From Betaproteobacteria bacterium (GTDB taxonomy: Bacteria > Pseudomonadota > Gammaproteobacteria > Burkholderiales > Rhodocyclaceae): 56,649 bases of DNA. Position numbers and translations under genes: made by a program. Shown here piece after piece: positions 33,272 to 43,875 of the stretch. Below the pieces are notes generated by a model, which worked only from the letters and a program-made list of their open reading frames with translations, was not told where the DNA came from and ran no database searches. Each line of letters begins with the position of its first letter. The stretch's first letter is position 1. The stretch is taken from contig JACRAR010000011.1 of NCBI GenBank assembly GCA_016234745.1, positions 1 to 56,649 on the forward strand, given 5' to 3'.

Positions 33272-36200
33272 TCAGCGCTGCCACGCTTTCTGCAGACGTT
33301 TTACTGATACCGGCGTCGGAGTTCTGAGTTCCTGGGCAAACAGGGCAACCCGCAATTCCTCCAGCAACCAGCGAAACTCTTCGAGGAAATCGTCGCTGAT
33401 ACCGGCTTTTTGCCGTGAAGCGAACTCGCGCTGCCAGGGTTTCGCCAGGGACTGCCATTCGCCCATCAGCCGTGCATCGCGCGCCGGATCGCTGCGCAGC
33501 TTGTCCAGCCGCAGCGTCGCCGCCTTGAGGTAGCGCGGGAAATGCTGCAAGCGCTCGAACGGCGTGTCGAGCATGAAGTTTTTTTTCAGCAGGCTCGCGC
33601 ACTGCGTCGAGATATCCGCAGCAGTGTCGGGAAATGCCTTGGCGATAGCGGCGAGCTTTTTTTGCAAACTGGCGTGATCGCCGACGATGCCGGCCAGCAG
33701 GCGCAGGTATTCCTGTGCCACCAGGCTGATGCGCGGGCGTGCGGCCTGCAGGCGGGCGTCGAATTCGGCGGCATTGAGCGGCAAAGGCGCCATCATGCAG
33801 CTCCGTTCCAGCGCTGCGGCGATCAATTGCGAACGCAATTCCTGTTCGCTTCCAAGCGCCATGAATTGCAGCGCCATGCTGCGCAATTCGGAGCTTGCCA
33901 GGAGGTTTTTGTCGAGGTATTTGAGTTGCTCGCGCAATCCCAGGGAGAACAGGCGGCGCAGGCCGGCGCGATGCTGAGTCTGGGCTTTCTGCGGCGTGTC
34001 GAAGATGCGCAGCGCAACGCTGTCGCCTTCATCCACCAGGGCCGGGAAACCGATCACGTTGCGCCCGGCGACGATGATCTCCTGCAGTTCGGGGAGTTCG
34101 CCAAAGGACCAGATGGTCAGGCCGGTTAGCGCGCTTTCAGTCTCTGGCGTGGCTGGCGCGGCTGTCGCAAAACTTTGTTCGACGCGGTCCTGGAACTGGT
34201 CGCGCAGTTCGGCGAGCGAGCGCGACATGCCCAGCGTGGCGCCGTGTTCGTCGAGCAGGCGGAAATTCATGAACAGATGTGGCCGCAGTTCTCCGGGGCG
34301 GAAAGCATCGAGCGGCAATTTCATGGCCAGTTGTTCCTCGACGGCGCGGATCAGAGCAACCAGCAGTGGCTCCATGCAATCGTGCGCCTTGTCGCAGAAT
34401 GTCGTGGCGAAGGCGTCGAGCGGCTGCAGACGTTGACGGTATTTCTGTGGCAGCGTCTTGAGCAGCGCCACGGTCTTTTCCTTGAGCAGGCCCGGTACCA
34501 GCCACTCGCAGCGCTGCGCCGGAATCTGGTTGAGCTGCGGCAGCGGCAATGCCAGGGTGATGCCATCGTCGGCGGCGCCGGGATCATGATGATAAGTCAG
34601 ACGCAGCGCCTGGCCATGCAGTTCGAAGGCATGCGGAAAGGCATCGGTGGTGATTCCGGCTGCTTCATGGCGCATGAGCTGATCGCGCGCGAGGAACAGC
34701 AGCCTGGGTTCCTGGCGTTCGGCCTGCTTGCGCCAGGCTTCGAATGCCGCCAGCGAGGTGATGTCCTCCGGCAGCTTGCTGTCGTAAAAGGCATGGATCA
34801 GTTCTTCATCGACCAGTACGTCGGGGCGGCGCGACTTGTGCTCGAGCGTCTCGATTTCCGCGATGAGCTTGCGGTTGTGCTGGAAGAATTGCGCATGCCG
34901 TGCAAACTCTTCGGATACTTCGCCATTCACCAGTGCCTCGCGAATCAGCAGTTCGCGCGCCAGAGCGCGATCCGCCGCGGCAGCGCCGGGCTTGCCGAAA
35001 GTGACGCGGCGTTTTGCGTAGAGCAGCAGACCGTGCAGCGTGGCGCGCTGCCAGGCGGCGACCTGGCCGGAACGCTTTTCCCAATGCGGTTCATACACAT
35101 GGCATCTGACCAGATGGGCGCCGACGCGCTCCAGCCACTCCGGCTCGATTTTCGCCACGCAGCGCGCGAACAATCGCGAGGTCTCCACCAGTTCCGCGGC
35201 CATGATCCAGCGCCCGGCCTTCTTGATCAGCGTCGAGCCGGGATGGATGTGAAACTTGATGCCGCGCGCGCCGAGGTAGTGTCCTTCATCCTCGCTCTTC
35301 AGGCCGATGTGGCCGAGCAGCCCGCTCAACAAGGCTTGGTGGATGGCGTCGAAACCAGCCGGCTCATGGTTTTCATGCCAGCCATGCTCGGTGCATAGAG
35401 CATGGAGCTGGCCGTGGATGTCACGCCATTCGCGCAGGCGCAGCCAGGAAATGAAATTTTGCCGGCACCATTGTTTCTGTTTCGACGCAGACTCGTGTTT
35501 CCAAATTTGGTCGGCAGCCTGCCAGAGTTTTAGATAGGAGAGGAACTCCGATTTTTCGTCTTTCCATTGCGCATGCGCCTGATCGGCACTGCCAGATCTC
35601 TCCTGCGGGCGTTCCCGCGCATCCGGCACCGAGAGCGCAGCGGCAATCACCAGCACCTCGCGCAAGGCGTGCTGGTCGCGTGCGGCGAGGATCATGCGGC
35701 CGATCTTTGGGTCGAGCGGCAGTTTGGCGAGTTCCTGGCCGATCCTCGTCAGTTCGCGCGCCTCGTCAACGGCGCCGAGTTCTCCGAGCAATTGATAGCC
35801 GTCGGCGATCATTTTCGGCTGCGGCGCCTGCAGGAAGGGGAAGTCCTCGACATCGCCCAGCCGCAACGCCTTCATGCGCAAAATCACGCCGGCCAGAGAT
35901 GAGCGCAGGATCTCCGGCTCGGTGTAACGCGGACGCTGGGCGAAATCATCTTCGGCGTAGAGGCGGAAACAGATGCCGCTGGCCACCCGTCCGCAGCGGC
36001 CGGCGCGCTGACTGGCTGCCGCTTGGGCGATGGGTTCGACCTGCAATTGCTCGACCTTGTTGCGATGAGAATAGCGCTTGATGCGCGCCAGCCCGGTATC
36101 GACGACATAGCGGATGCCGGGCACCGTCAGCGAAGTCTCGGCGACATTGGTGGCCAACACGATGCGGCGTCCCTGGTGGGCCTGAAAGACACGGCTCTGC

Positions 36201-37039
36201 TCCTGTGCCGACTGGCGTGCGAACAGCGGCAGGATTTCCGTACCGGGTCCGCTTTGGCGGCCGAGGGCGTGCTTGCGCAGGGCTTCGGCCGCCTCGCGGA
36301 TTTCGCGCTCACCCGGCAGGAATACCAGCACGTCGCCGGGTCCGGCCCGGTTCGCATCGTCGACGGCAGCGACGATGGCGTCGTTGAGGTCGCGCTCCTT
36401 GTCCGCCGCATCGCTTTGCACCGGCCGCCAGCGCATCTCGATCGGATGCAGGCGCCCTGAGACTTCGATGACAGGGGCCAGGTCGAAATGCTGCGAGAAT
36501 TTTTCTGCATCCAGCGTAGCCGAGGTAACGATCACCTTGAGATCGGGGCGCCTGGGCAGCAACTGCTTGAGGAAGCCGAGCAGGAAATCGATGTTCAGGC
36601 TGCGTTCGTGGGCTTCGTCGATGATGAGGGTGTCGTAGCCGCGCAGCAGTGGATCACCCTGGGTTTCGGCAAGCAGGATACCGTCGGTCATGAGCTTGAT
36701 ATAGGTTTCAGGCGTAACGCGATCGGTGAAGCGGATCTTGAAACCGACCTGGTGTCCCGGTTCGCTCTTGAGTTCCTGGGCGATGCGCGCAGCCGTGGCG
36801 CGTGCGGCAATGCGCCGCGGCTGGGTGTGGCCGATCAGGCCGGCGCAGCCGCGCCCCAGTTCCAGGCAGATTTTTGGCAACTGCGTGGTCTTGCCTGAAC
36901 CGGTTTCGCCGCAGACGATGACGACCTGGTTTTGTTCGATGGCGCGGGCGATTTCCAGGCGCCGAGCACTGATCGGCAGCGCTTCATCATAAGCAATGGC
37001 AGGCCGCGCCGCCATGCGGGCCGCAGCATCGAACTTCAC
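33272..37039 (-). CDS. hrpA: ATP-dependent RNA helicase HrpA (DEAH-box)
   Basis: HrpA is a 3'-5' RNA helicase that unsticks stalled ribosomes on mRNA. The 1255-residue length is typical. The helicase core has Walker A GETGSGKT (44-51), DEAH (141-144), SATLD, a motif VI region QRAGRCGR, and the HA2/OB segments, followed by the long HrpA C-terminal domain (DUF3418). It begins at GTG 37039, overlapping the crcB stop, and so is co-transcribed with crcB. Confidence 0.95.
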   Translation of the reverse strand: MKFDAAARMAARPAIAYDEALPISARRLEIARAIEQNQVVIVCGETGSGKTTQLPKICLELGRGCAGLIGHTQPRRIAARATAARIAQELKSEPGHQVGFKIRFTDRVTPETYIKLMTDGILLAETQGDPLLRGYDTLIIDEAHERSLNIDFLLGFLKQLLPRRPDLKVIVTSATLDAEKFSQHFDLAPVIEVSGRLHPIEMRWRPVQSDAADKERDLNDAIVAAVDDANRAGPGDVLVFLPGEREIREAAEALRKHALGRQSGPGTEILPLFARQSAQEQSRVFQAHQGRRIVLATNVAETSLTVPGIRYVVDTGLARIKRYSHRNKVEQLQVEPIAQAAASQRAGRCGRVASGICFRLYAEDDFAQRPRYTEPEILRSSLAGVILRMKALRLGDVEDFPFLQAPQPKMIADGYQLLGELGAVDEARELTRIGQELAKLPLDPKIGRMILAARDQHALREVLVIAAALSVPDARERPQERSGSADQAHAQWKDEKSEFLSYLKLWQAADQIWKHESASKQKQWCRQNFISWLRLREWRDIHGQLHALCTEHGWHENHEPAGFDAIHQALLSGLLGHIGLKSEDEGHYLGARGIKFHIHPGSTLIKKAGRWIMAAELVETSRLFARCVAKIEPEWLERVGAHLVRCHVYEPHWEKRSGQVAAWQRATLHGLLLYAKRRVTFGKPGAAAADRALARELLIREALVNGEVSEEFARHAQFFQHNRKLIAEIETLEHKSRRPDVLVDEELIHAFYDSKLPEDITSLAAFEAWRKQAERQEPRLLFLARDQLMRHEAAGITTDAFPHAFELHGQALRLTYHHDPGAADDGITLALPLPQLNQIPAQRCEWLVPGLLKEKTVALLKTLPQKYRQRLQPLDAFATTFCDKAHDCMEPLLVALIRAVEEQLAMKLPLDAFRPGELRPHLFMNFRLLDEHGATLGMSRSLAELRDQFQDRVEQSFATAAPATPETESALTGLTIWSFGELPELQEIIVAGRNVIGFPALVDEGDSVALRIFDTPQKAQTQHRAGLRRLFSLGLREQLKYLDKNLLASSELRSMALQFMALGSEQELRSQLIAAALERSCMMAPLPLNAAEFDARLQAARPRISLVAQEYLRLLAGIVGDHASLQKKLAAIAKAFPDTAADISTQCASLLKKNFMLDTPFERLQHFPRYLKAATLRLDKLRSDPARDARLMGEWQSLAKPWQREFASRQKAGISDDFLEEFRWLLEELRVALFAQELRTPTPVSVKRLQKAWQR

Positions 37040-37419
37040 TTGTTGAATTGCTGGATGGTGAATATGCCCAGGCCGGTCATCAGCAGGGATCCGAAGAGAT
37101 GGACGCTCGCCGCCAGGACGGCCCAGGTGTATTGGGCGGTGCGGATCAAGGCGACCACCTCGGCGGAAAAGGTGGAGAAGGTGGTGAGCGCGCCGAGAAA
37201 GCCGGTGACAAAGAACAGCCGCAACTCGGGCGACAACTCGACATTGATGTGGAACACCGCGACTGCGGCACCGACCAGATAGCCGCCCGCCAGATTCGCG
37301 GTCAGCGTGCCCAGCGGTACCGTTTCAAACAGGGGATTGAGCCACAATCCCAGCCCCCAGCGCAGCCAGGCGCCGAGCACGGCGCCGATGGCGATGGCAA
37401 GGGAGGCGGTCCATGTCAT
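37036..37419 (-). CDS. crcB: Fluoride exporter CrcB/Fluc
   Basis: CrcB homodimers form dual-topology fluoride channels. The 127-residue protein has four hydrophobic helices and family signatures GAWLRWGLG, GTLTANLAGGYLVG, and GFLGALTTFSTFSAE (the Phe-box/central Na+ region). ATG 37419 gives the normal length; an upstream extension to 37491 is Arg-rich and unlikely. It overlaps hrpA by 4 nt. I looked for a crcB/fluoride riboswitch in the 88 bp upstream and did not see the conserved core. Confidence 0.93.
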   Translation of the reverse strand: MTWTASLAIAIGAVLGAWLRWGLGLWLNPLFETVPLGTLTANLAGGYLVGAAVAVFHINVELSPELRLFFVTGFLGALTTFSTFSAEVVALIRTAQYTWAVLAASVHLFGSLLMTGLGIFTIQQFNK

Positions 37420-37507
37420 GGCCGCGATTTTACGCCGAACCGGTGCTGCCTCGCTGCGGCGCGCTCCCGGAATCTTACGGCGCCTGTACAAGATCGTTCT
37501 CGGTACT

Positions 37508-37927
37508 TCAAGCGCTTGGCGCTGCCACCTCCGGCACCAGCTTCAACCGTTTCGCCCGGCGTACAAAGCCGCGATCATCGAATGTGGCGAACTGGCTGCA
37601 TGCCGCACTGCATGCCCAGTGCAGCGCATCGGCGAAGTCGAGGCCCTGTCGATGGAGATCGATGGCGTCTTTCACCGCCTCCCAGCGTTCCACTGTTACA
37701 TGGGGCATGCCGAGCAGATGTTCGACGGTCTGGCAGAAAGTATCCGGCTCTACTTCGTAGAAACCGCGCATGACCCACTCGAATTCGAGGATCACCGTCA
37801 GCGGGACGAAGATGGCCTGGGATTCGAGCATCACGCGTTTGGCGCGGGGGCGTTGCTTCTTGGCCTCCGCGTCGTCGCTGTCATCGCAATAAAAGCGGGC
37901 AAGGATATTGGTGTCGACGGCAATCAT
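37508..37927 (-). CDS. Type II toxin, PIN-domain RNase (VapC-like)
   Basis: This 139-residue PIN protein starts MIAVDTNILARFY with the first catalytic Asp (D5). It has an acidic VILEFEWVM (second acidic residue) and the LDFADALHWACSA plus FATFDDRG segments, which supply the remaining metal-binding Asp residues. VapC toxins cleave tRNA or rRNA. The start overlaps the stop of the AbrB-type antitoxin (ATGA), which is the usual coupling of such pairs. Its target is unknown. Confidence 0.88.
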   Translation of the reverse strand: MIAVDTNILARFYCDDSDDAEAKKQRPRAKRVMLESQAIFVPLTVILEFEWVMRGFYEVEPDTFCQTVEHLLGMPHVTVERWEAVKDAIDLHRQGLDFADALHWACSAACSQFATFDDRGFVRRAKRLKLVPEVAAPSA

Positions 37928-38187
37928 GCTGTCGGGCCTTTTTTGACCTTGAGCAGACTGGCGGGGTCGAACTCTGCCAGGCTACGCGGTTTGCTTCTTG
38001 GCTTGAGTTTGACCAGGCCATAACCGGCCGCCGGATCGGATGGCGTCACGCGCCGCCGCACTATCAACCGGATCGTTCCGCCTTCATCGACGAACTCGAC
38101 CTGGGTGCCGGGCGTGAGACCGTGCCTGGCTCTGATTTCAGCGGGAATGACGACCTGGCCTTTCTCAGTTAGTGTTGCGGCGGGCAT
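37924..38187 (-). CDS. AbrB/MazE-type antitoxin, partner of the PIN toxin
   Basis: The 87-residue protein starts with a SpoVT/AbrB swapped-hairpin domain (AATLTEKGQVVIPAEIRARHGL). This DNA-binding fold is common in VapB antitoxins. A basic C-terminal tail (VKLKPRSKPRSLAEFDPASLLKVKK) would cap the PIN active site. AGGAG lies about 7 nt before ATG 38187. The PIN gene is coupled downstream. The longer upstream frame to 38523 is antisense to glnS and was rejected. Confidence 0.88.
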   Translation of the reverse strand: MPAATLTEKGQVVIPAEIRARHGLTPGTQVEFVDEGGTIRLIVRRRVTPSDPAAGYGLVKLKPRSKPRSLAEFDPASLLKVKKGPTA

Positions 38188-38344
38188 GGTGATGCTCCTA
38201 GGGGAGGAAACTTTCGCAGCATAGCATATCTTACCTGGTAAGCGACATTCGACGGCAAGTAACCCAGATCGCCGGCAAATGCCTACCCGCGCAGGCTGCT
38301 CAACCCGGTAAAATTCATCCTTTGCCTCATCGATCGCATTTGTC

Positions 38345-40111
38345 ATGGCCGAAGCCGAAAAACCAGTCGTTTCCAATTTTGTCCGCAACATCATCGACGC
38401 CGACATCGCGGCCGGCAAGCATGTTGCACGCCGCTGGTCGGGCAAGCCCGGTCCCGGTCCGCAGCAGCAGGCAGGCCAGCCCGATCCGGCCAGGATACGC
38501 ACGCGCTTTCCGCCCGAACCCAACGGCTATCTGCACTTTGGCCATGCCAAGAGCATCTGCCTGAATTTCGGCTTGGCGCGCGACTACGGCGGCGCTTGCC
38601 ATTTGCGCTTCGACGATACCAACCCGGAGAAGGAAGAGCGCGAGTACGTCGATGCCATTGTCGACGCCGTGCATTGGCTGGGTTTCGACTGGCGCTTCGG
38701 CCAGGAGACCAATCTCTACTATGCTTCCGCCTATTTTGATTGGATGTACCAGTTCGCCGAATATCTGATCCAGGCCGGCCATGCCTATGTCGATAGTCAG
38801 AGTGCCGAGGAGATGCGTGCCAATCGCGGCACCCTGACCGAGTCAGGCAGGAACAGCCCCTGTCGCAAGCGCAGCGCAGACGAAAACCTCGACCTGTTCC
38901 GCCGCATGAAAGCCGGCGAATTCGCCGACGGCGCGCATGTGCTGCGGGCGAAGATCGACATGGCCTCGCCCAACATCAATTTGCGCGATCCGGCCATCTA
39001 CCGCATCCGTCGTGCCACGCACCACAACACCGGCGACAAGTGGTGCATCTACCCGATGTATACCTACGCCCATCCCATCGAGGATGCGCTGGAGAATATC
39101 ACGCACTCGATCTGCACCCTGGAGTTCGAGGATCAGCGGCCGTTCTACGACTGGCTCTTGGCGCGCCTGGCCGAGGGCGGCCTGCTGCTGCGCCCCTTGC
39201 CGCAGCAAATCGAATTCGCGCGTCTCAATCTTTCCTATGTCGTGCTCTCCAAGCGCAAGCTGATCCAGTTGGTCGAAGAGCGGCATGTCGACGGCTGGGA
39301 CGATCCGCGCCTGCCGACACTGGTCGGCGCGCGGCGCCGCGGCTTCACGCCGGAAGGCTTTCGCCTGTTCGCCGAGCGCATCGGCGTGTCCAAGGCCGAC
39401 TCCTGGATCGACATGAGCGTGCTGGAGGACTGTATGCGCGAGCATCTCAACGAGGTCGCCCCGCGCCGCATTGCCGTGCTCGACCCGCTCAAGCTGATCG
39501 TCGACAACTATCCCGAGAATCACAGCGAAGAATGCTTTGCGCCGAACCATCCGCAACATTCGGAACTGGGCAACCGCGCCGTACCGTTCTCGCGCGAACT
39601 CTGGATCGAGCGCGAGGACTTCATGGAAGTGCCGGCCAAGGGTTATTTCCGGCTGTTTCCCGGCAACAGCGTGCGTTTGCGCTACGGTTTCGTGGTCAAG
39701 TGTATTGGTTGCGACAAGGATGCCGAAGGCAGGATCACTGCGGTGCACTGCGAGTATTTCCCCGATTCAAAATCGGGCACGCCCGGCGCTAATAACTACA
39801 AAGTCAAAGGCAACCTGCACTGGCTTTCGGCGGCGCATGCCTATGCCGCCGAGGTGCGTCTCTACGACAGGTTGTTCGCTGTCGCCAATCCCGGCGCCGG
39901 TGAGCGCGACTTTCTGCTCGACATCAATCCCGGCTCGAAGCGCATCATCAGCGCCTATCTCGAACCGTCGCTGCACCAGGCGCTGCCTGAAGAGCGTTGC
40001 CAGTTCGAGCGACACGGCTATTTTGTCGCGGATCGCCACGATTCGCGTCCCGGCGCCCCGGTCTTCAACCGCACGGTGACACTGCGGGATTCCTGGGCAA
40101 AGGAGCAATGA
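38345..40111 (+). CDS. glnS: Glutaminyl-tRNA synthetase
   Basis: This class I synthetase charges tRNA-Gln. The 588 residues have the HIGH-equivalent HFGH at 64-67 (PNGYLHFGHAK), the KMSKS-equivalent VLSKRKL at about 300, and C-terminal anticodon-binding beta-barrels. Gammaproteobacterial-type GlnRS enzymes are widespread in betaproteobacteria, where they replace the GatCAB route for Gln. A short N-terminal extension, with KPVVSNFVRNIIDADIAAGK, is normal. Its 5' gap of 157 bp to the antitoxin gene has no clear promoter to my eye. Confidence 0.96.
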   Translation: MAEAEKPVVSNFVRNIIDADIAAGKHVARRWSGKPGPGPQQQAGQPDPARIRTRFPPEPNGYLHFGHAKSICLNFGLARDYGGACHLRFDDTNPEKEEREYVDAIVDAVHWLGFDWRFGQETNLYYASAYFDWMYQFAEYLIQAGHAYVDSQSAEEMRANRGTLTESGRNSPCRKRSADENLDLFRRMKAGEFADGAHVLRAKIDMASPNINLRDPAIYRIRRATHHNTGDKWCIYPMYTYAHPIEDALENITHSICTLEFEDQRPFYDWLLARLAEGGLLLRPLPQQIEFARLNLSYVVLSKRKLIQLVEERHVDGWDDPRLPTLVGARRRGFTPEGFRLFAERIGVSKADSWIDMSVLEDCMREHLNEVAPRRIAVLDPLKLIVDNYPENHSEECFAPNHPQHSELGNRAVPFSRELWIEREDFMEVPAKGYFRLFPGNSVRLRYGFVVKCIGCDKDAEGRITAVHCEYFPDSKSGTPGANNYKVKGNLHWLSAAHAYAAEVRLYDRLFAVANPGAGERDFLLDINPGSKRIISAYLEPSLHQALPEERCQFERHGYFVADRHDSRPGAPVFNRTVTLRDSWAKEQ

Positions 40112-40153
40112 CTCGATGGCCGGCTTGCTGATGGGCGAGGACAACGCAACAGC

Positions 40154-41386
40154 TTGTTGCCATCGACGAGCGGCGCAGTGATCGTCGATCCGCGCACTGC
40201 CGCCGTATTTTTCTCCGTCACCGCCATGACGCTCCTGGTCCTGGCATTCTTCTCGTTCCGCCGGCGCTTGACGCCAGCCATACACCTCTGGCTGGCGAGC
40301 CTCCTGGTCCATGCCGCAGCCTGGGGTCTGGTAGCCTTGCGCGGGGAGGTTCCCAACTGGGCTTCCACGATCCTGGCGTTCAGCCTGTTGAGCCTCCATC
40401 ACGCCCTGGTGCTCGCTTCCCTGGTCCGGTTCTACCACCTGCCCTTGCGCCACTATTGGCCCTACTGGCCGGTGCCGCTGATGGTGGCGGTTCTGCTCTG
40501 GTGCGCCGGCAATCCGGCCGCGTCCCAAATGGGAGGCAGCCTGATCTTCGCCGTACAGATGATCCTGGTCGGCGTGTTGCTATCCACCCGCAGCGATCCC
40601 TGGCCGGGACTGCGCGTCGTCATTGGCGGCACCGCCTTGGCCGGCGGCGCTTTGATGCTGCTGCGGGCCGCCTTGCTGTTGACCGATCCTGGGCTGCCGA
40701 AGGAGCTGTTGACGCCATCGCCGGAGCAAGGTGGCATTTTCCTGTTCGGCTTCATTTTCCGTCTGGTATTCGCCTTCGGTTTCCTGCTCCTGCTCGAAGC
40801 GCAGCGCTACGAGGAGCTGCGCGTCCTGGCGACGCGCGACCCGCTGACCGGGGCACACAATCGTCGCAGCTTCTTCGAGTCGGCGGAGCAGGAAGTGGCG
40901 CGTCACCGTCGCAACGGCGAACCGTTGACGCTGATGATCCTCGACCTCGACCTCTTCAAGCAAATCAACGACGACTACGGCCACCTCGCGGGCGATCAAG
41001 TGCTGCGCGAGGTCAAGGTGGCAATCGAGCGCCTGCTGCGGCTGCCGGACAGCCTGGCGCGCTATGGCGGGGAAGAATTCTGCATCCTTGCGCCGAACAC
41101 CGATGCTGCCGGAGGCGCCACCTTGGCGGAACGCGTGCGCAACGGCATTGCCGGGCTGACGTTGACCCTCGACGGCAAGAGCTTGCAACCGGTGACCGCC
41201 AGCATCGGCGTCGCGACCCTTGCCGCCGGCGAACCCGTGGCGAACGTTGACGAACTCCTGGCGCGCGCCGACGCGGCGCTCTACCAGGCCAAAAACGCCG
41301 GGCGCAACCGGGTGGTTATCGCCGCTCCGGCGATTTGCGCCGCTGCGCCGGAAGGCCTCAGCGCAGCGCTCTCCGCAATGAAATAG
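40154..41386 (+). CDS. Membrane-bound diguanylate cyclase (GGDEF)
   Basis: The 410-residue protein has about six membrane helices in its first 220 residues and then a GGDEF domain. The active-site loop GGEEF (305-309) is intact, and an inhibitory I-site RxxD (R296, D299) sits exactly five residues upstream, so c-di-GMP synthesis with product feedback is expected. RDPLTGAHNRRSF marks the domain start. The start is uncertain: TTG 40154, or GTG 40178 nearer to other homologues. No sensor domain is recognised beyond the membrane part. Confidence 0.9.
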   Translation: MLPSTSGAVIVDPRTAAVFFSVTAMTLLVLAFFSFRRRLTPAIHLWLASLLVHAAAWGLVALRGEVPNWASTILAFSLLSLHHALVLASLVRFYHLPLRHYWPYWPVPLMVAVLLWCAGNPAASQMGGSLIFAVQMILVGVLLSTRSDPWPGLRVVIGGTALAGGALMLLRAALLLTDPGLPKELLTPSPEQGGIFLFGFIFRLVFAFGFLLLLEAQRYEELRVLATRDPLTGAHNRRSFFESAEQEVARHRRNGEPLTLMILDLDLFKQINDDYGHLAGDQVLREVKVAIERLLRLPDSLARYGGEEFCILAPNTDAAGGATLAERVRNGIAGLTLTLDGKSLQPVTASIGVATLAAGEPVANVDELLARADAALYQAKNAGRNRVVIAAPAICAAAPEGLSAALSAMK

Positions 41387-41830
41387 TTAGGATTCGGGCT
41401 TGTTCTCGTCGTCCTTGGGCGACGGGACGGGTTCCTTGCCGGGGGGCTTCGCTTCCTTCACCACGGGTTCTTTGGGGAAGAGGATTTCGATCTCGTGCAA
41501 CTCGCTGTTGCCGCCCCAGATCTGCAGCCATGCCTTGTTGCTTTTCGGGTCCTTGATCTTGGACAAATCGGCGATCCAGTATTCGCCCAGATCTTCCAGG
41601 TTGACGCCGGGAGTCAGCAGCCGATAACCATTGCCGACCGGTTTCTTGATCATGCACGGGCGCTGCTTCGGCAACGGGCACTCGGCGCCGTGCTTGATGC
41701 TGGGTGTCGTCAGATCGCCGTTGAAGGGAGGCGGGACCGCTTTCTTGGCGGCCTGAACGGGGAGCGCCGGCGCGAGCAGGGATGTGGCCAGCAATCCCAG
41801 GCGCAGCCAGCAACGCCATGACAGGTTCAT
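41387..41830 (-). CDS. Secreted protein of unknown function
   Basis: The 147-residue protein begins with a signal peptide (LGLLATSLLAPALPVQA) and ends with a Lys/Pro/Glu-rich tail (KEAKPPGKEPVPSPKDDENK). The middle has a Cys pair, CPLPKQRPC, and an aromatic segment, YWIADLSKIKD. I do not recognise a family. ATG 41830 is 1 nt after the asnS stop on the same strand, so it is probably the last gene of the qor-parA-asnS unit. It lies tail to tail with the diguanylate cyclase. Confidence 0.72.
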   Translation of the reverse strand: MNLSWRCWLRLGLLATSLLAPALPVQAAKKAVPPPFNGDLTTPSIKHGAECPLPKQRPCMIKKPVGNGYRLLTPGVNLEDLGEYWIADLSKIKDPKSNKAWLQIWGGNSELHEIEILFPKEPVVKEAKPPGKEPVPSPKDDENKPES

Positions 41831-41831
41831 T

Positions 41832-43228
<1,397 letters not shown>

Positions 43229-43232
<4 letters not shown>

Positions 43233-43873
43233 GATTGCACACCGCTGAGCGGCTGCTCAACCCAATCGGTGAGCGGCTGCCATTGTTCCCAGTCCTTCTC
43301 GGCGCGCGACGGCGACAGGTCGAAAATGGTCAGGCCGTGAGCCGCTGCCTGGACATAGTTTTGCGTGTCGCGCAGGGTGGTCAGCACCGGCAGTCCGAGG
43401 GTATCCAGAAAACGCTCCAGTTCGTGCGCCGCGCGCGTGCGCGCATCGACGCGCATGCCCACCACGGCGATGAAGGCGTCATGACGGCGGATGCTCTTTT
43501 CTTCGAGCAGGGCATCGAGAAAGGAACGGGTGGCGAGGATGTCGAACAGCGAGGGTTGCAGGGGCACGATCACGCGCTGCACCAGCTTCAGCACATGCGC
43601 CAGCTTCTTGCCATGCAGCCCCGCCGGCGTATCGAGCACGACATGAGTGGTGTCCTTGGGCGGGCGCGCCGGTTGGTCGGGGTGCAATTCCCAGCTGGCG
43701 ATATGCGGCAGGGAGTGCGGCCGCAATTTGAGCCATTCGCGCGCCGACTGCTGGCGATCGATGTCGCCGAGCATGACGCGTTGTCCCTGTTGCGCCAGCC
43801 AGCCGGCGAGGTTGGTGGCGAGCGTGCTCTTGCCCGCGCCGCCTTTGGGATTGGCAATCAGGAAAGATTGCAT
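43229..43873 (-). CDS. ParA/MinD-family ATPase (orphan, copy 1)
   Basis: This 214-residue protein has the deviant Walker A KGGAGKST (10-17) with the signature lysine K10, and a DIDRQQSA segment. A later HVVLDTPAG fits the ParA-type Walker B region. No ParB-like or parS-like element is next to it. It is transcribed between qor (2 nt upstream) and asnS. Small ParA ATPases of this type position cargoes other than plasmids or chromosomes. A chromosome-partition role is unlikely from context. Its partner is unknown. Confidence 0.85.
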
Positions 43874-43875
43874 GA

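Noticed and set aside
34175-35398. A 407-codon frame antisense to hrpA
   Set aside because: The hrpA helicase motifs are on the other strand; the frame is Gln/Ala-rich shadow sequence.
37420-37507. Fluoride riboswitch before crcB
   Set aside because: The conserved fluoride-aptamer core was not seen in the 88-bp gap.
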